Assembly: GCF_016583825.1 (NCBI RefSeq)
Contig: NZ_NRRV01000003.1
Location: 62,001 to 126,000, forward strand
Length of the DNA: 64,000 bases
Direction: 5' to 3'
Origin: Thiohalocapsa halophila
Lineage (GTDB): Bacteria; Pseudomonadota; Gammaproteobacteria; Chromatiales; Chromatiaceae
The position numbers and the translations under genes are program-made. A model generated the notes under the pieces. That model was not told the DNA's origin, made no database searches, and worked only from the letters and a program-made list of their open reading frames with translations. Numbering within the stretch: the first letter of the stretch is position 1; each line of letters starts with the position of its first letter. Of the stretch, positions 41,201 to 48,105 are shown piece after piece.

Positions 41201-41753
41201 CGTTCACGACCTCTTGAGCCACGCCAAGGACCTGGGTCCATCCGAGGAGCTGCAGGCAGAGGCCAGGGAGATCGAGCAACAGCGGGCACTGCTCGCCGAC
41301 CACGACCCGGCTCAAGCCCTGCTCGACAACACGGTGGACCTGCTGCGCAGCAGTCTCAACCACCACGTCGAGGCGTATCGAAAGACCTACGACGCGGAGA
41401 TGGCGGCACTGGATCACGACAGCGATTGGCAGCAGCTGTCACCCGATCAGCGCACCGCGATTCTGGTCAAGCACGGCCTCGACCAGACCGTCTCGGTGGA
41501 TGCCTCCACCGCCGAGAGCATCCTCGATGAGCTGGAGCACTGCTCGCTCTCCCAGTGGGCCGACCGCACCCGGGCGCTCAAGAGCCGGTTCGAGCAGGTG
41601 CGCCTCGAAGTCGCCAAGCTATTGGAGCCCAAGGTGCAGCGCGTGGATCTCCCCCGCCGCACGCTGCGGGACGAGGCGGAGCTGGCCGCTTGGCTCAAGG
41701 AGGCCGAGGAGCGCATCCGGGGCAAGCTCAGCGACGGGCCAGTGATGATTTAA
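38289..41753 (+). CDS. brxC: BREX P-loop ATPase BrxC
   Basis: Large ATPase of the BREX core, distantly related to origin-recognition/STAND-type ATPases and needed for phage exclusion and host methylation. The frame is open from 37779, but the ATG at 38289 follows AGGAG by 6 bases and begins MTMKNQEIYSKDPLANRL, the family N-terminus, giving 1154 residues. Walker A is GFYGSGKTHLAKML (residues 79-92), and the Walker B-like segment IVLDEVQQFIG lies near 266. The C-terminal half is long, helical and Glu/Leu-rich, ending in RDEAELAAWLKEAEERIR. The gene is intact. It is followed not by pglX but by a mazEF pair 94 bases downstream. Confidence 0.95.
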   Translation: MTMKNQEIYSKDPLANRLINNGVAEVSEDRSRAALEMLRYELETFVCDGEYAKGLRKILETFLTNLGFAPEQASVWISGFYGSGKTHLAKMLRALWVDIVFGDGATARSIARLPAEIKDHLRELSTQAKRYGGLHAASGKLGSGAGNNVRLALLGIVFKSAGLPEKYNQARLVLWLKREGILETVEKTLEGKGTSLEQELPDLFVSDDLHAALVAAKPELAPDAMSVGDRLIAQYPEVQDVSNDEMIRAVKDALTNDNGFPLTLIVLDEVQQFIGNSGDRAYSIQEVVESCSKHFGGRLLFVGTGQTAMSGTPSLQKIKGRFTVPVQLSDTDVEAVIRKIILQKQQGAVPAIQTTLTDNLGEISRHLRGTKLEHTTQDEHIMVADYPLLPVRRRFWEKVLHKLDESGTISQLRNQLRIVHEAACATAQQPLGQVVSGDFIYDQLSTDLLQTGLLSREVYDRIGKLAAGDADAQLKASLLKLIYLIGKLPTDPMADIGLRATEDSLADLLVTELAGGSSALRKRIPGLLDELHNTDGLVMAIATASGTEYRLQTAESSAWHDEYRKQVSELSSNTQRLEMERIDLFKTAYREALKGVHLTQGQTKEVRTLTPCYDDSLPADADKQIVAWLRDGWSSSEAEIKGDARNAGPTSPTIFIFLPAQSRNELRSAIIEHKAARLTLDTRGVPATPEGQDARSAMETRRNDADRRIAQIVKTVVGGAQVYQGGGSVADGNDLSDKLQAAGAASVVRLYGDFDTADQVGWDKVIERSRKGETQPLQPIKHSADTDQHPVCAAILKHLGAGKKGSDVREHFKAPPYGWPQDAIDGALYALLASGHVLALNNLGKVVDAKGLERKQITQSSFKPETVTISPVQKIQIRKVFQAAGVGCQPGQEVDKGPELLRTLRDLASKAGGEAPKPAVPDQKLLDDLGALAGNALLAELYSQRDTLIQHSKDWTATGEQIAKRWPTWTLVHDLLSHAKDLGPSEELQAEAREIEQQRALLADHDPAQALLDNTVDLLRSSLNHHVEAYRKTYDAEMAALDHDSDWQQLSPDQRTAILVKHGLDQTVSVDASTAESILDELEHCSLSQWADRTRALKSRFEQVRLEVAKLLEPKVQRVDLPRRTLRDEAELAAWLKEAEERIRGKLSDGPVMI

Positions 41754-41781
41754 GGTCCGCGCCCGGACCCTGCTCTGCCTG

Positions 41782-41832
41782 CTGTTGCGTGTAACGACCC
41801 TGCCACCTAAACTGTTGCATGTAACGCAACTA
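41782..41832 (+). promoter_or_regulatory. Repeated operator-like element upstream of mazE
   Basis: CTGTTGCRTGTAACG occurs at 41782-41796 and again at 41812-41826, 30 bases apart, about three helical turns. The second copy is also palindromic at its ends (GTTGC-N7-GCAAC). The spacing and position just ahead of the mazE ribosome-binding site fit autorepression by the antitoxin complex. Confidence 0.55.
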
Positions 41833-41847
41833 CCTGGGGAGGGAGAG

Positions 41848-42072
41848 ATGGCATCCACGCACGTCAACACACGCGTCCAAAAACACCGCGCGGCGCTGCG
41901 CAGGGCTGGGCTGCGTCCGGTGCAGATTTGGGTACCCGATACGCGCCGGGAAGGCTTTGCGGAGGAATGTCGACGACAGTCTCGACTCGCCGCCGAAGCG
42001 GATGCTGCGGACAGCGACATGCAGCAATGGATGGACGAAGCCCTGACCGACCTGGATGGCTGGTCCGCATGA
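41848..42072 (+). CDS. mazE: MazE-family antitoxin (DUF3018 type)
   Basis: Antitoxin of a type II pair, 74 residues. The ATG at 41848 follows the strong purine-rich site GGGGAGGGAG. The N-terminus (THVNTRVQKHRAALR) is the DNA-binding part, followed by the hallmark RPVQIWVPDTRREGFAEECRRQSRL and an acidic C-terminal tail (MQQWMDEALTDLDGW) expected to block the toxin. The stop overlaps the toxin start (ATGA), so the proteins are co-translated. Two upstream direct repeats suggest autoregulation. The pair interrupts the BREX operon between brxC and pglX and may act as a guard for the locus. Confidence 0.92.
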   Translation: MASTHVNTRVQKHRAALRRAGLRPVQIWVPDTRREGFAEECRRQSRLAAEADAADSDMQQWMDEALTDLDGWSA

Positions 42073-42395
42073 CACGTGGCGACCTGGTGACCATCGCCCT
42101 ACCCGGTGATTTCGCCAAGCCGCGGCCGGCGTTGATAATCCAGGCCGATCCGTTCCACGAGCATGCCACCCGCACTGTGCTGCCGGTGACCAGCACACTG
42201 GTGGCGGCGCCGCTGTTCCGCATCACGCTCGAGCCCAGCGGGGAAAATGGCCTAACGAAGCCATCTCAGGTGATGGTGGACAAAGCAATGACCGTTAAGC
42301 GGGACAAAGTCGGCCCGGTGCTCGGGCGGATCGATCTCGACAAGCTGGTGGAGATCGAGCGCGCCCTGGCCGTATTTCTGGGCATTGCCAAATAA
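42069..42395 (+). CDS. mazF: PemK/MazF-family toxin (endoribonuclease)
   Basis: Toxin of the pair, 108 residues, starting at the ATG that overlaps the mazE stop. MazF-type toxins are sequence-specific mRNA interferases. Family segments are clear: MTRGDLVTIALPGDFAKPRPALIIQ at the N-terminus with the conserved GD and RPALI, TVLPVTSTL in the middle, and PSQVMVDKAMTVKRDKVG with the catalytic-region basic residues, then the C-terminal helix ERALAVFLGIA. The gene looks intact. It is encoded in the same direction as BREX. Confidence 0.93.
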   Translation: MTRGDLVTIALPGDFAKPRPALIIQADPFHEHATRTVLPVTSTLVAAPLFRITLEPSGENGLTKPSQVMVDKAMTVKRDKVGPVLGRIDLDKLVEIERALAVFLGIAK

Positions 42396-42507
42396 TCAAT
42401 GTGCGAATCACGGTCCATTGGGCTGCAACCCGCATGTTCACTTCGATTGACGGCCATTGACCACCCGCCGATGATAAGCAGCAAATCACTTGCGTTTTGG
42501 TTGCCCC

Positions 42508-42642
42508 ATGCCTGCCGTCACCATCAAAAACCTGCCGGATGGGCTCTATCAGCGCCTCAAGACCAACGCCCGGGCGCATCATCGCAGCCTCATCGCCGTC
42601 GCCTGGGATCTCGGCACCGGGTGCGGCCTCCGCATAATGTGA
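42508..42642 (+). pseudogene. Truncated FitA-like ribbon-helix-helix antitoxin
   Basis: A 44-codon frame begins MPAVTIKNLPDGLYQRLK and continues to ARAHHRSL, which is the ribbon-helix-helix half of FitA/VapB-type antitoxins. After RSL the sequence departs from the family (IAVAWDLGTG) and stops at 42640-42642, where about 40 more residues would be expected. No PIN-domain toxin follows. A palindromic repeat starts about 30 bases after the stop and may mark the event that removed the rest. Too short to appear as a normal gene call; the N-terminal match is distinctive. Confidence 0.7.
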
Positions 42643-42673
42643 ATCAGATGGTGCCATGTCGCGCAGACGACCC

Positions 42674-42801
42674 AAGAAAAAGAGTTCTCGCGCAGAGACG
42701 CAAAGGCGCAGAGAAGAAGACAAGGAGAAGAGACGAGCACTGGGGGCATCGAGCTGTGCGCGTTCTTCCTTTGCGCCTCTGCGTCTTTGCGCGAGCTTCT
42801 T
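42674..42801. repeat. Imperfect inverted repeat with GCAGAGACGCAAAGGCGCAGAG arms (dispersed type)
   Basis: The left arm (42674-42719) contains CTCGCGCAGAGACGCAAAGG and continues GCGCAGAGAAGAA. The right arm (42763-42801) is its reverse complement with only a few mismatches (CTTTGCGCCTCTGCGTCTTT). A 43-base loop separates them. Elements with this wording are common dispersed repeats in many bacterial genomes. The 364 bases between the antitoxin remnant and pglX contain this element and then the pglX ribosome-binding site (AAGGAG); no intact gene was seen. Confidence 0.8.
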
Positions 42802-43006
42802 CTTATCGTCCTTCTGCGCGAGCCTCCGCTTGCCGCATCGCAACGGGTTTCGACATCATTGCGAGGCCGCACTCTCGGCACCCCTCTGTTCACGGCCGAC
42901 AGCGGTCTACGCAAGGCATTTCCTGACATTGCGCAGGGGCTCCCGCCCGGAGCCCAACGCGCGCCCGCGCAAGCCCAGCCCGATCCATCACCAAGGAGCT
43001 TTCCTC

Positions 43007-46000
43007 ATGGACCCCCTCGCCAAACCCCTGCGCAGGCAACTGGAAGAGGCCGTCGTCGACGCCCGCGACACGGCGGAAGAGGCCGCCCGCGCCGCGCTGC
43101 TGCACCTCGGCGTCGCCGACGCGGACGCGCCCAAGCATCTGACCGACGCCGAGCGCGCCCTGCGCCGCCGGCTGCGCGCCCACGGCCGCCAGCTCGGGGA
43201 TCAGCGCCGTCCCGACGCGCATCAGGCTATCGACAAGCTGGTGCAGGAGACCGCCTACGAGCACTGGCACCGCATGCTCTTTGCCCGCTTCCTGGCCGAG
43301 AACGGCCTGTTGATGCACCCCGACGGCGTTCCGCTGACCCTGGACGAGTGTAACGAGCTGGCCCGGGACGAGGGCGCCGCGGACGGCTGGGAGCTGGCCG
43401 GGCGCTATGCCTCCCGCATGCTGCCGCAGATCTTCCGCCCGGACAGCCCAGTCCTGGCCCTGACGCTTGCCCCTGAGCACCAGCGCGCCCTGGAGCATCG
43501 GCTGGCCGGCCTGCACCCCGACACCTTCCAGGCCTCCGACAGCCTCGGCTGGGTCTACCAGTTCTGGCAGACCAAGCGCAAAGACGCCGTCAACCGCTCC
43601 GAGGTCAAGATCGGCGCCGACGAGCTGCCCGCCGTCACCCAGCTCTTCACCGAGCCCTACATGGTCGCCTTCCTGCTCGACAACAGTCTCGGCGCCTGGT
43701 GGGCCGCCCGACGGCTGAGCGCGGAAGACCTGCGCACCGCCGAGAGCGAGGAGGTGCTGCGCCGCAAGGCCACGATCCCCGGCGTGCCGCTGGAGTACCT
43801 GCGCTTCGTCAAGGACGAGGACGAAACCTGGACCCCCGCCGCCGGCACCTTCGACGCCTGGCCCGAGCACCTCAGCGAGCTGAAGGTCATGGACCCCTGC
43901 TGCGGGTCCGGGCACTTCCTGGTCGCCGCCTTCCAGATGCTCGTACCCATGCGCATGGCACTGGAGGGGCTGAGCGCGCGGGAGGCCGTGGACGCCGTGC
44001 TGCGGGAGAATCTGCACGGCCTGGAGCTGGACCAGCGCTGCGTCGAGCTTGCTGCATTCGCCCTGGCCCTGACCGCCTGGCGCTGGCCCGATGCTGGCGG
44101 CCACCGCCCGTTGCCAACGCTGAACCTCGCCTGCTCCGGGCTGGGGATTCATGCCAGCAAGGCCGACTGGCTGCAACTGGCCGAAGGCGATGTCGATCTG
44201 CAGCATGCGCTGGAGCGGATCTATGAGCTGTTCCAGGACGCGCCGACGCTGGGCAGCTTGATCGATCCGCGCCGGGCGTTTCGCGATGATGATCTGATCG
44301 ACCTGGGTCCGCAGCGGGGCTGGGAACGGGTCGCCCCCCTGGTCGAGCGGGCGCTGGCGTCGGAGGATGAGCAGCAGCGCGAGCTTGGGGTGGTGGCGGC
44401 TGGTTTGGCACGGGCCGCGCAGTTGCTGGCCGACCGCTACCAGTGCGTCATCACCAACGTGCCCTATCTGACGCGCGGCAAGCAGCAGGAACGGTTGCGG
44501 GACTTCTGCGAGCGCCACCATGCGGAGGCCAAGAACGATTTGGCGACGGTCTTTCTCAAGCGCTGTCTGGGGCTCTGTGTCGAAGGCGGCACCACCAGTG
44601 TCGTGCTGCCGCAGAACTGGCTGTTCCTGACCAGCTACCGGAAGTTGCGCGAGAAGTTGCTGAAGCAGGAGTGCTGGCACCTGCTCGCGCGTTTGGGAGG
44701 CGGTGCAGAGGCATTTGAAAATGGCCCTGGGAATATCACAAATATCTGTATGACTGAGATCAGTAGAGGCAACCCGAAAACCGAATCGGGCGACCTCTTT
44801 CGAGATGCGGAAGGCGGCAGTCTGATGCGTGGGTTGGATGTATCCGAATACCGTAATGCGAGTGAGAAAGCCGACCGTTTGCTGGGTGCAGAGGTCAAAA
44901 GTGTCGAGCAAGTAGCTCAGTTGAGTAACCCGGATAATATTATTTCCTTTGAAATAAGCCCTGATCTGCACCTGCTGGGCGAATACGTCGATTCAATTCA
45001 AGGGCTGGGAACAAGCGACAACCCGCCTTTCGTTCGATTCTTTTGGGAACTAGAGGATCGGAAAACGGGGTGGGAATGGTTGCAGAGTGCTCCGGATCAC
45101 TTACTAGAGTACCGTGGCCTTCAACTCTTAATTCGCTGGGAAGATGGGAAAGGGTTGTATTATAAACATGCTATGGCTCTTAAGAAAGAGCGCCGCCTCG
45201 GTGGCTGGAAATCCGGAAAGGAGGCGTGGGGAAGCCTAGGGGTTTCCGTCTCCGAAATGGGAGACTTGCCAGCAACGTATTATTTAGGCACGATGTATGA
45301 CAATACCGCGCACGCCGTGATCCCAAAAAGCAAAGCACATTTAGCGGCTATATGGTGCTTTTTCTATCACAAAGAACTGAGCAATGCTGTCAGGGAAAAA
45401 TTCCAAAGCCTCAAAGTAACTAACCACACTCTGAAGAAGGTCCCCTTCGACCTGGACCACTGGTCCCGGGTGGCCGCTGAACAATATCCCAACGGCCTCC
45501 CTAACCCCTACTCCGACGACCCGACCCAATGGATCTTTCACGGCCACCCCTGCGGCTCGGTCACCTGGGACGAGGAGACCAAATGGACCGCGATTGCACC
45601 GAAGCGCACAAATGACGCCGTGCTCCAAACCGCCGTCGCCCGCCTGCTTGGCTACCGCTGGCCCGCCGAGACCGACGAGGCAATGGAGCTGTCGGACGAG
45701 TCCCGCACCCTGGTCGCCGAGGCCCGCAAGCTCGAAGCCTTCAGCGACGACGACGGCATTTGCTGCCTGCCCCCCATCCGCGGCGAGCCCGCCGCCCACG
45801 AGCGCCTGCTGCGCCTGCTGGAGGCGGCCTACGCTGACGACTGGAGCGCTGGCACCCTGGGCAAGCTGTTGGCCGAGTCCGGCGCCCAGGGCAAGGGCCT
45901 GGACGTCTGGCTGCGCGATGCCTTCTTCCAGCAGCACTGCAAGCTGTTCCATCACCGCCCCTTCATCTGGCACATCTGGGACGGGCTCAAGGACGGCTTT

Positions 46001-46357
46001 GCGGCACTGGTCAACTACCACAAGCTCGACCGCGCCAACCTGGAGCGGCTGGTCTATACCTACCTGGGCGACTGGATTCGGATGCAGGAGCGCGCCGGCG
46101 CCGACGGGCAGCAGGGCGCCGACGAGCGCCTGGCCGCCGCGAAGGGCCTCAAGGCCAAGCTGGAGGCCATCCTGGAGGGCGAGGCCCCGCTCGACATCTT
46201 CGTGCGCTGGAAGCCCATCAAGCAGCAGCCCATCGGCTGGGAGCCGGATCTCAACGACGGCGTGCGCCTCAACATCCGCCCCTTCATGCTCGCCGACGAC
46301 GTCAGCAAGAAGGGCGCCGGCGTACTCCGCGCCAAGCCGGACATCCACTGGAAGTAG
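43007..46357 (+). CDS. pglX: BREX adenine-specific DNA methyltransferase PglX, ended early by TAG
   Basis: BREX methylase that marks host DNA at N6-adenine in a non-palindromic site and is also required for exclusion. The start is the ATG at 43007, 8 bases after AAGGAG, giving 1116 codons before the TAG at 46355-46357. The SAM-binding motif is MDPCCGSGHF (from residue 295) and the catalytic motif is NVPY (from residue 484). Residues about 565-811 (44700-45440) are coded by visibly AT-richer DNA and correspond to the target-recognition region. Reading past the TAG, the same frame continues 43 more codons in a sequence matching the usual PglX end. The first 1116 residues contain all catalytic parts, so the shortened protein may still work, but this is uncertain. 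Confidence 0.93.
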   Translation: MDPLAKPLRRQLEEAVVDARDTAEEAARAALLHLGVADADAPKHLTDAERALRRRLRAHGRQLGDQRRPDAHQAIDKLVQETAYEHWHRMLFARFLAENGLLMHPDGVPLTLDECNELARDEGAADGWELAGRYASRMLPQIFRPDSPVLALTLAPEHQRALEHRLAGLHPDTFQASDSLGWVYQFWQTKRKDAVNRSEVKIGADELPAVTQLFTEPYMVAFLLDNSLGAWWAARRLSAEDLRTAESEEVLRRKATIPGVPLEYLRFVKDEDETWTPAAGTFDAWPEHLSELKVMDPCCGSGHFLVAAFQMLVPMRMALEGLSAREAVDAVLRENLHGLELDQRCVELAAFALALTAWRWPDAGGHRPLPTLNLACSGLGIHASKADWLQLAEGDVDLQHALERIYELFQDAPTLGSLIDPRRAFRDDDLIDLGPQRGWERVAPLVERALASEDEQQRELGVVAAGLARAAQLLADRYQCVITNVPYLTRGKQQERLRDFCERHHAEAKNDLATVFLKRCLGLCVEGGTTSVVLPQNWLFLTSYRKLREKLLKQECWHLLARLGGGAEAFENGPGNITNICMTEISRGNPKTESGDLFRDAEGGSLMRGLDVSEYRNASEKADRLLGAEVKSVEQVAQLSNPDNIISFEISPDLHLLGEYVDSIQGLGTSDNPPFVRFFWELEDRKTGWEWLQSAPDHLLEYRGLQLLIRWEDGKGLYYKHAMALKKERRLGGWKSGKEAWGSLGVSVSEMGDLPATYYLGTMYDNTAHAVIPKSKAHLAAIWCFFYHKELSNAVREKFQSLKVTNHTLKKVPFDLDHWSRVAAEQYPNGLPNPYSDDPTQWIFHGHPCGSVTWDEETKWTAIAPKRTNDAVLQTAVARLLGYRWPAETDEAMELSDESRTLVAEARKLEAFSDDDGICCLPPIRGEPAAHERLLRLLEAAYADDWSAGTLGKLLAESGAQGKGLDVWLRDAFFQQHCKLFHHRPFIWHIWDGLKDGFAALVNYHKLDRANLERLVYTYLGDWIRMQERAGADGQQGADERLAAAKGLKAKLEAILEGEAPLDIFVRWKPIKQQPIGWEPDLNDGVRLNIRPFMLADDVSKKGAGVLRAKPDIHWK

Positions 46358-46489
46358 GACCGCGGCAAGGACGTCGAGAGCGCCCCCTGGTACCCCGTTT
46401 TCCACGGTGAGCGCATCAACGATCACCACCTGACCCTAGCCGAGAAGCGCGCCGCGCGGCATACGAGCGAACGATCAGGCTCGGCATGA
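46358..46489 (+). pseudogene. Detached PglX C-terminal tail after the in-frame TAG
   Basis: The pglX frame continues for 43 codons after the TAG to a TGA at 46487-46489, reading DRGKDVESAPW and GERINDHHLTLAEKRAAR, the conserved end of PglX. The duplicated tail at 47854-48105 has AAG (Lys) where this copy has TAG, so one base change explains the stop. No start codon or ribosome-binding site would let this tail be made alone. Confidence 0.85.
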
Positions 46490-46562
46490 ACAGCAGCGAA
46501 GAGCCGTGATCCTCAAGAGGTGACACGACACCGCGACCGCCAACCGCGCTGAGTGTCGTGAT

Positions 46563-46617
46563 CTGCAATAACGGGCCATGCCGCGGGCCTTATTGCAGAA
46601 AATCGGCACTAACCGAT
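46563..46617. promoter_or_regulatory. Two palindromes upstream of the fic gene
   Basis: CTGCAATAA (46563-46571) pairs with TTATTGCAG (46590-46598). Then ATCGG-CACTAA-CCGAT (46602-46617) forms a second palindrome, ending 26 bases before the fic ATG. They lie in the 154-base spacer after the pglX tail and look like operators or a promoter-linked hairpin. They suggest that fic has its own control rather than simple read-through from BREX. Confidence 0.5.
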
Positions 46618-46643
46618 AATAAGAGGCCCGCCGGACGTCCCTT

Positions 46644-47861
46644 ATGACGGAATCCAGCAATATGGAGGCCCCTGCGCCTGCTTGGCGTGCTGGCCGCTAC
46701 GAGCCCCAGCCGGGCGGACATTCGGCATTCCTGCCGGCGCCATTGCCGCCGAACCCTCCGCTGCGCATCGACACGGGTCTGCTCGGCGCCTTGTCCCGGG
46801 CCGACCGGGCGCTTGGCCGGCTCGACGGGGCCACTGAGACGTTGCCGAATCCCGACCTCTTCGTGTTCATGTATGTGCGTAAGGAGGCGGTCCTGTCGAG
46901 CCAGATCGAAGGCACCCAGGCGTCGCTACTGGACGTGCTCGAGGTCGAGGCCCGCCTCAAGACAGACAATCCCTTCGATGTCGAAGAGGTCATCAACTAC
47001 GTCGGCGCCATCAATCATGGCTTGGCGCGTCTGGCCACGTTGCCGGTTTCGCTAAGGCTGATTCGGGAAGTCCACGAGCACCTCCTCGCTGGCGTGCGTG
47101 ACAGCCAGCGCAACCCCGGCGAGTTTCGCCGCGTTCAGAACCACATCGGGCCGCCGGGCTGCAGCCTGGAGCAGGCGCGTTTCGTCCCGCCGCCACCGAG
47201 CCGGCTGAATGAGTGCTTGGCTGAATTGGAGCGGTTCATCCATGCTGAGGATGAGATTCCGGTCCTGATTCGAGTCGGCTTGATCCATGCCCAGTTCGAG
47301 ACGATCCATCCATTCCTCGACGGCAACGGCCGTGTCGGCCGGTTGCTGATTACGCTGCTGCTCTGCGATCGCGAGACCCTGCGTCGCCCACTGCTGTATC
47401 TGTCGTACTACTTCAAGCGCAACCGCACGGAGTATTACGACCGACTTCAGCGCGTTCGCGATCACGGAGACTGGGAAGGGTGGATCGCCTTCTTTCTGCG
47501 CGGCGTCTTCGAGGTAGCGCAGGAAGCAACCGCCGTGGCCAGGCGTATCGTGCAGATGCGCGAGGCCCACCGGGATGCGCTGATGGCGAGCGTTGGCCGT
47601 GCCGCAGGTAGCGCGCTGCGCGTCCATGAGCAGCTGTTCCATCAGCCCGTCATTACGGTTCAGCAGGTCTCGGATCTGCTCGAGGCGAGCTATAGCAACG
47701 CCAATGCGCTGGTGTCTCAGATGCAGGGCATCGGCATACTCGCCGAGATCACCGGCCAACGCCGCAACCGCCGCTTTGCCTACGCACCCTACCTGGCCCT
47801 TTTCGACGACAACGAATCCGGCATCCCTGACCTGGCCAAAGGATCGCGTCCTCATGACTGA
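46644..47861 (+). CDS. Fic family protein with C-terminal winged helix
   Basis: Predicted AMP-transferase (or related nucleotidyl transferase) of 405 residues. The Fic active site is HPFLDGNGRVGR from His222, complete for catalysis. An N-terminal inhibitory motif SSQIEG (85-90, Glu89) fits the self-inhibited class II arrangement. The C-terminal region (about 310-395) contains a winged-helix segment VQQVSDLLEASYSNANALVSQM, as in Fic proteins that may bind DNA. Upstream palindromes suggest autoregulation. It is inserted between pglX and a second pglX tail, and its last codons overlap the start of that tail ORF. Fic genes are recurrent BREX passengers, but a role in phage defence here is inferred. 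Confidence 0.92.
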   Translation: MTESSNMEAPAPAWRAGRYEPQPGGHSAFLPAPLPPNPPLRIDTGLLGALSRADRALGRLDGATETLPNPDLFVFMYVRKEAVLSSQIEGTQASLLDVLEVEARLKTDNPFDVEEVINYVGAINHGLARLATLPVSLRLIREVHEHLLAGVRDSQRNPGEFRRVQNHIGPPGCSLEQARFVPPPPSRLNECLAELERFIHAEDEIPVLIRVGLIHAQFETIHPFLDGNGRVGRLLITLLLCDRETLRRPLLYLSYYFKRNRTEYYDRLQRVRDHGDWEGWIAFFLRGVFEVAQEATAVARRIVQMREAHRDALMASVGRAAGSALRVHEQLFHQPVITVQQVSDLLEASYSNANALVSQMQGIGILAEITGQRRNRRFAYAPYLALFDDNESGIPDLAKGSRPHD

Positions 47862-48105
47862 CACTGTCACCGACCGCCTCATCCAGCCGTTGTCGAGCGT
47901 TGCCGACATCCGCCCGTTCCTGCTCGCCGGCGACGTCGGCAAGAAGGGCGCCGGCTTGCTGCGCGCCAAGCCGAACATCAAATGGACCAAGGACCGCGGC
48001 AAGGACGTCGAGAGCGCCCCCTGGTTCCATCGCTTCAACGGTGAGCGTATCAACGACCACCACCTGACCCTTGCCGAGAAGCGTGCCACGAGGAGCGACC
48101 CATGA
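47854..48105 (+). pseudogene. Second copy of the PglX C-terminal tail (83 codons)
   Basis: An ATG overlapping the fic stop opens an 83-codon frame whose residues 19-80 are a copy of the PglX end: IRPFLLAGDVGKKGAGLL, then WTKDRGKDVESAPW and RINDHHLTLAEKR. By hand alignment 160 of 186 bases match 46274-46459, without gaps. The first 18 residues (MTDTVTDRLIQPLSSVAD) are not part of the PglX match. Its stop overlaps the ATG of the next gene, so it is well placed to be translated. It is either a leftover from recombination between BREX loci or a small protein that supplies the tail in trans. Confidence 0.8.

Noticed and set aside
42890..44971. 693-residue leftward open frame opposite pglX
   Set aside because: Antisense shadow of the methylase, whose SAM-binding and NVPY motifs are on the plus strand.
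46355..46357. TAG as a programmed pyrrolysine or readthrough codon
   Set aside because: The duplicate tail has AAG (Lys) at this position, so a single base change is the simpler explanation; no hairpin or other readthrough signal was seen.
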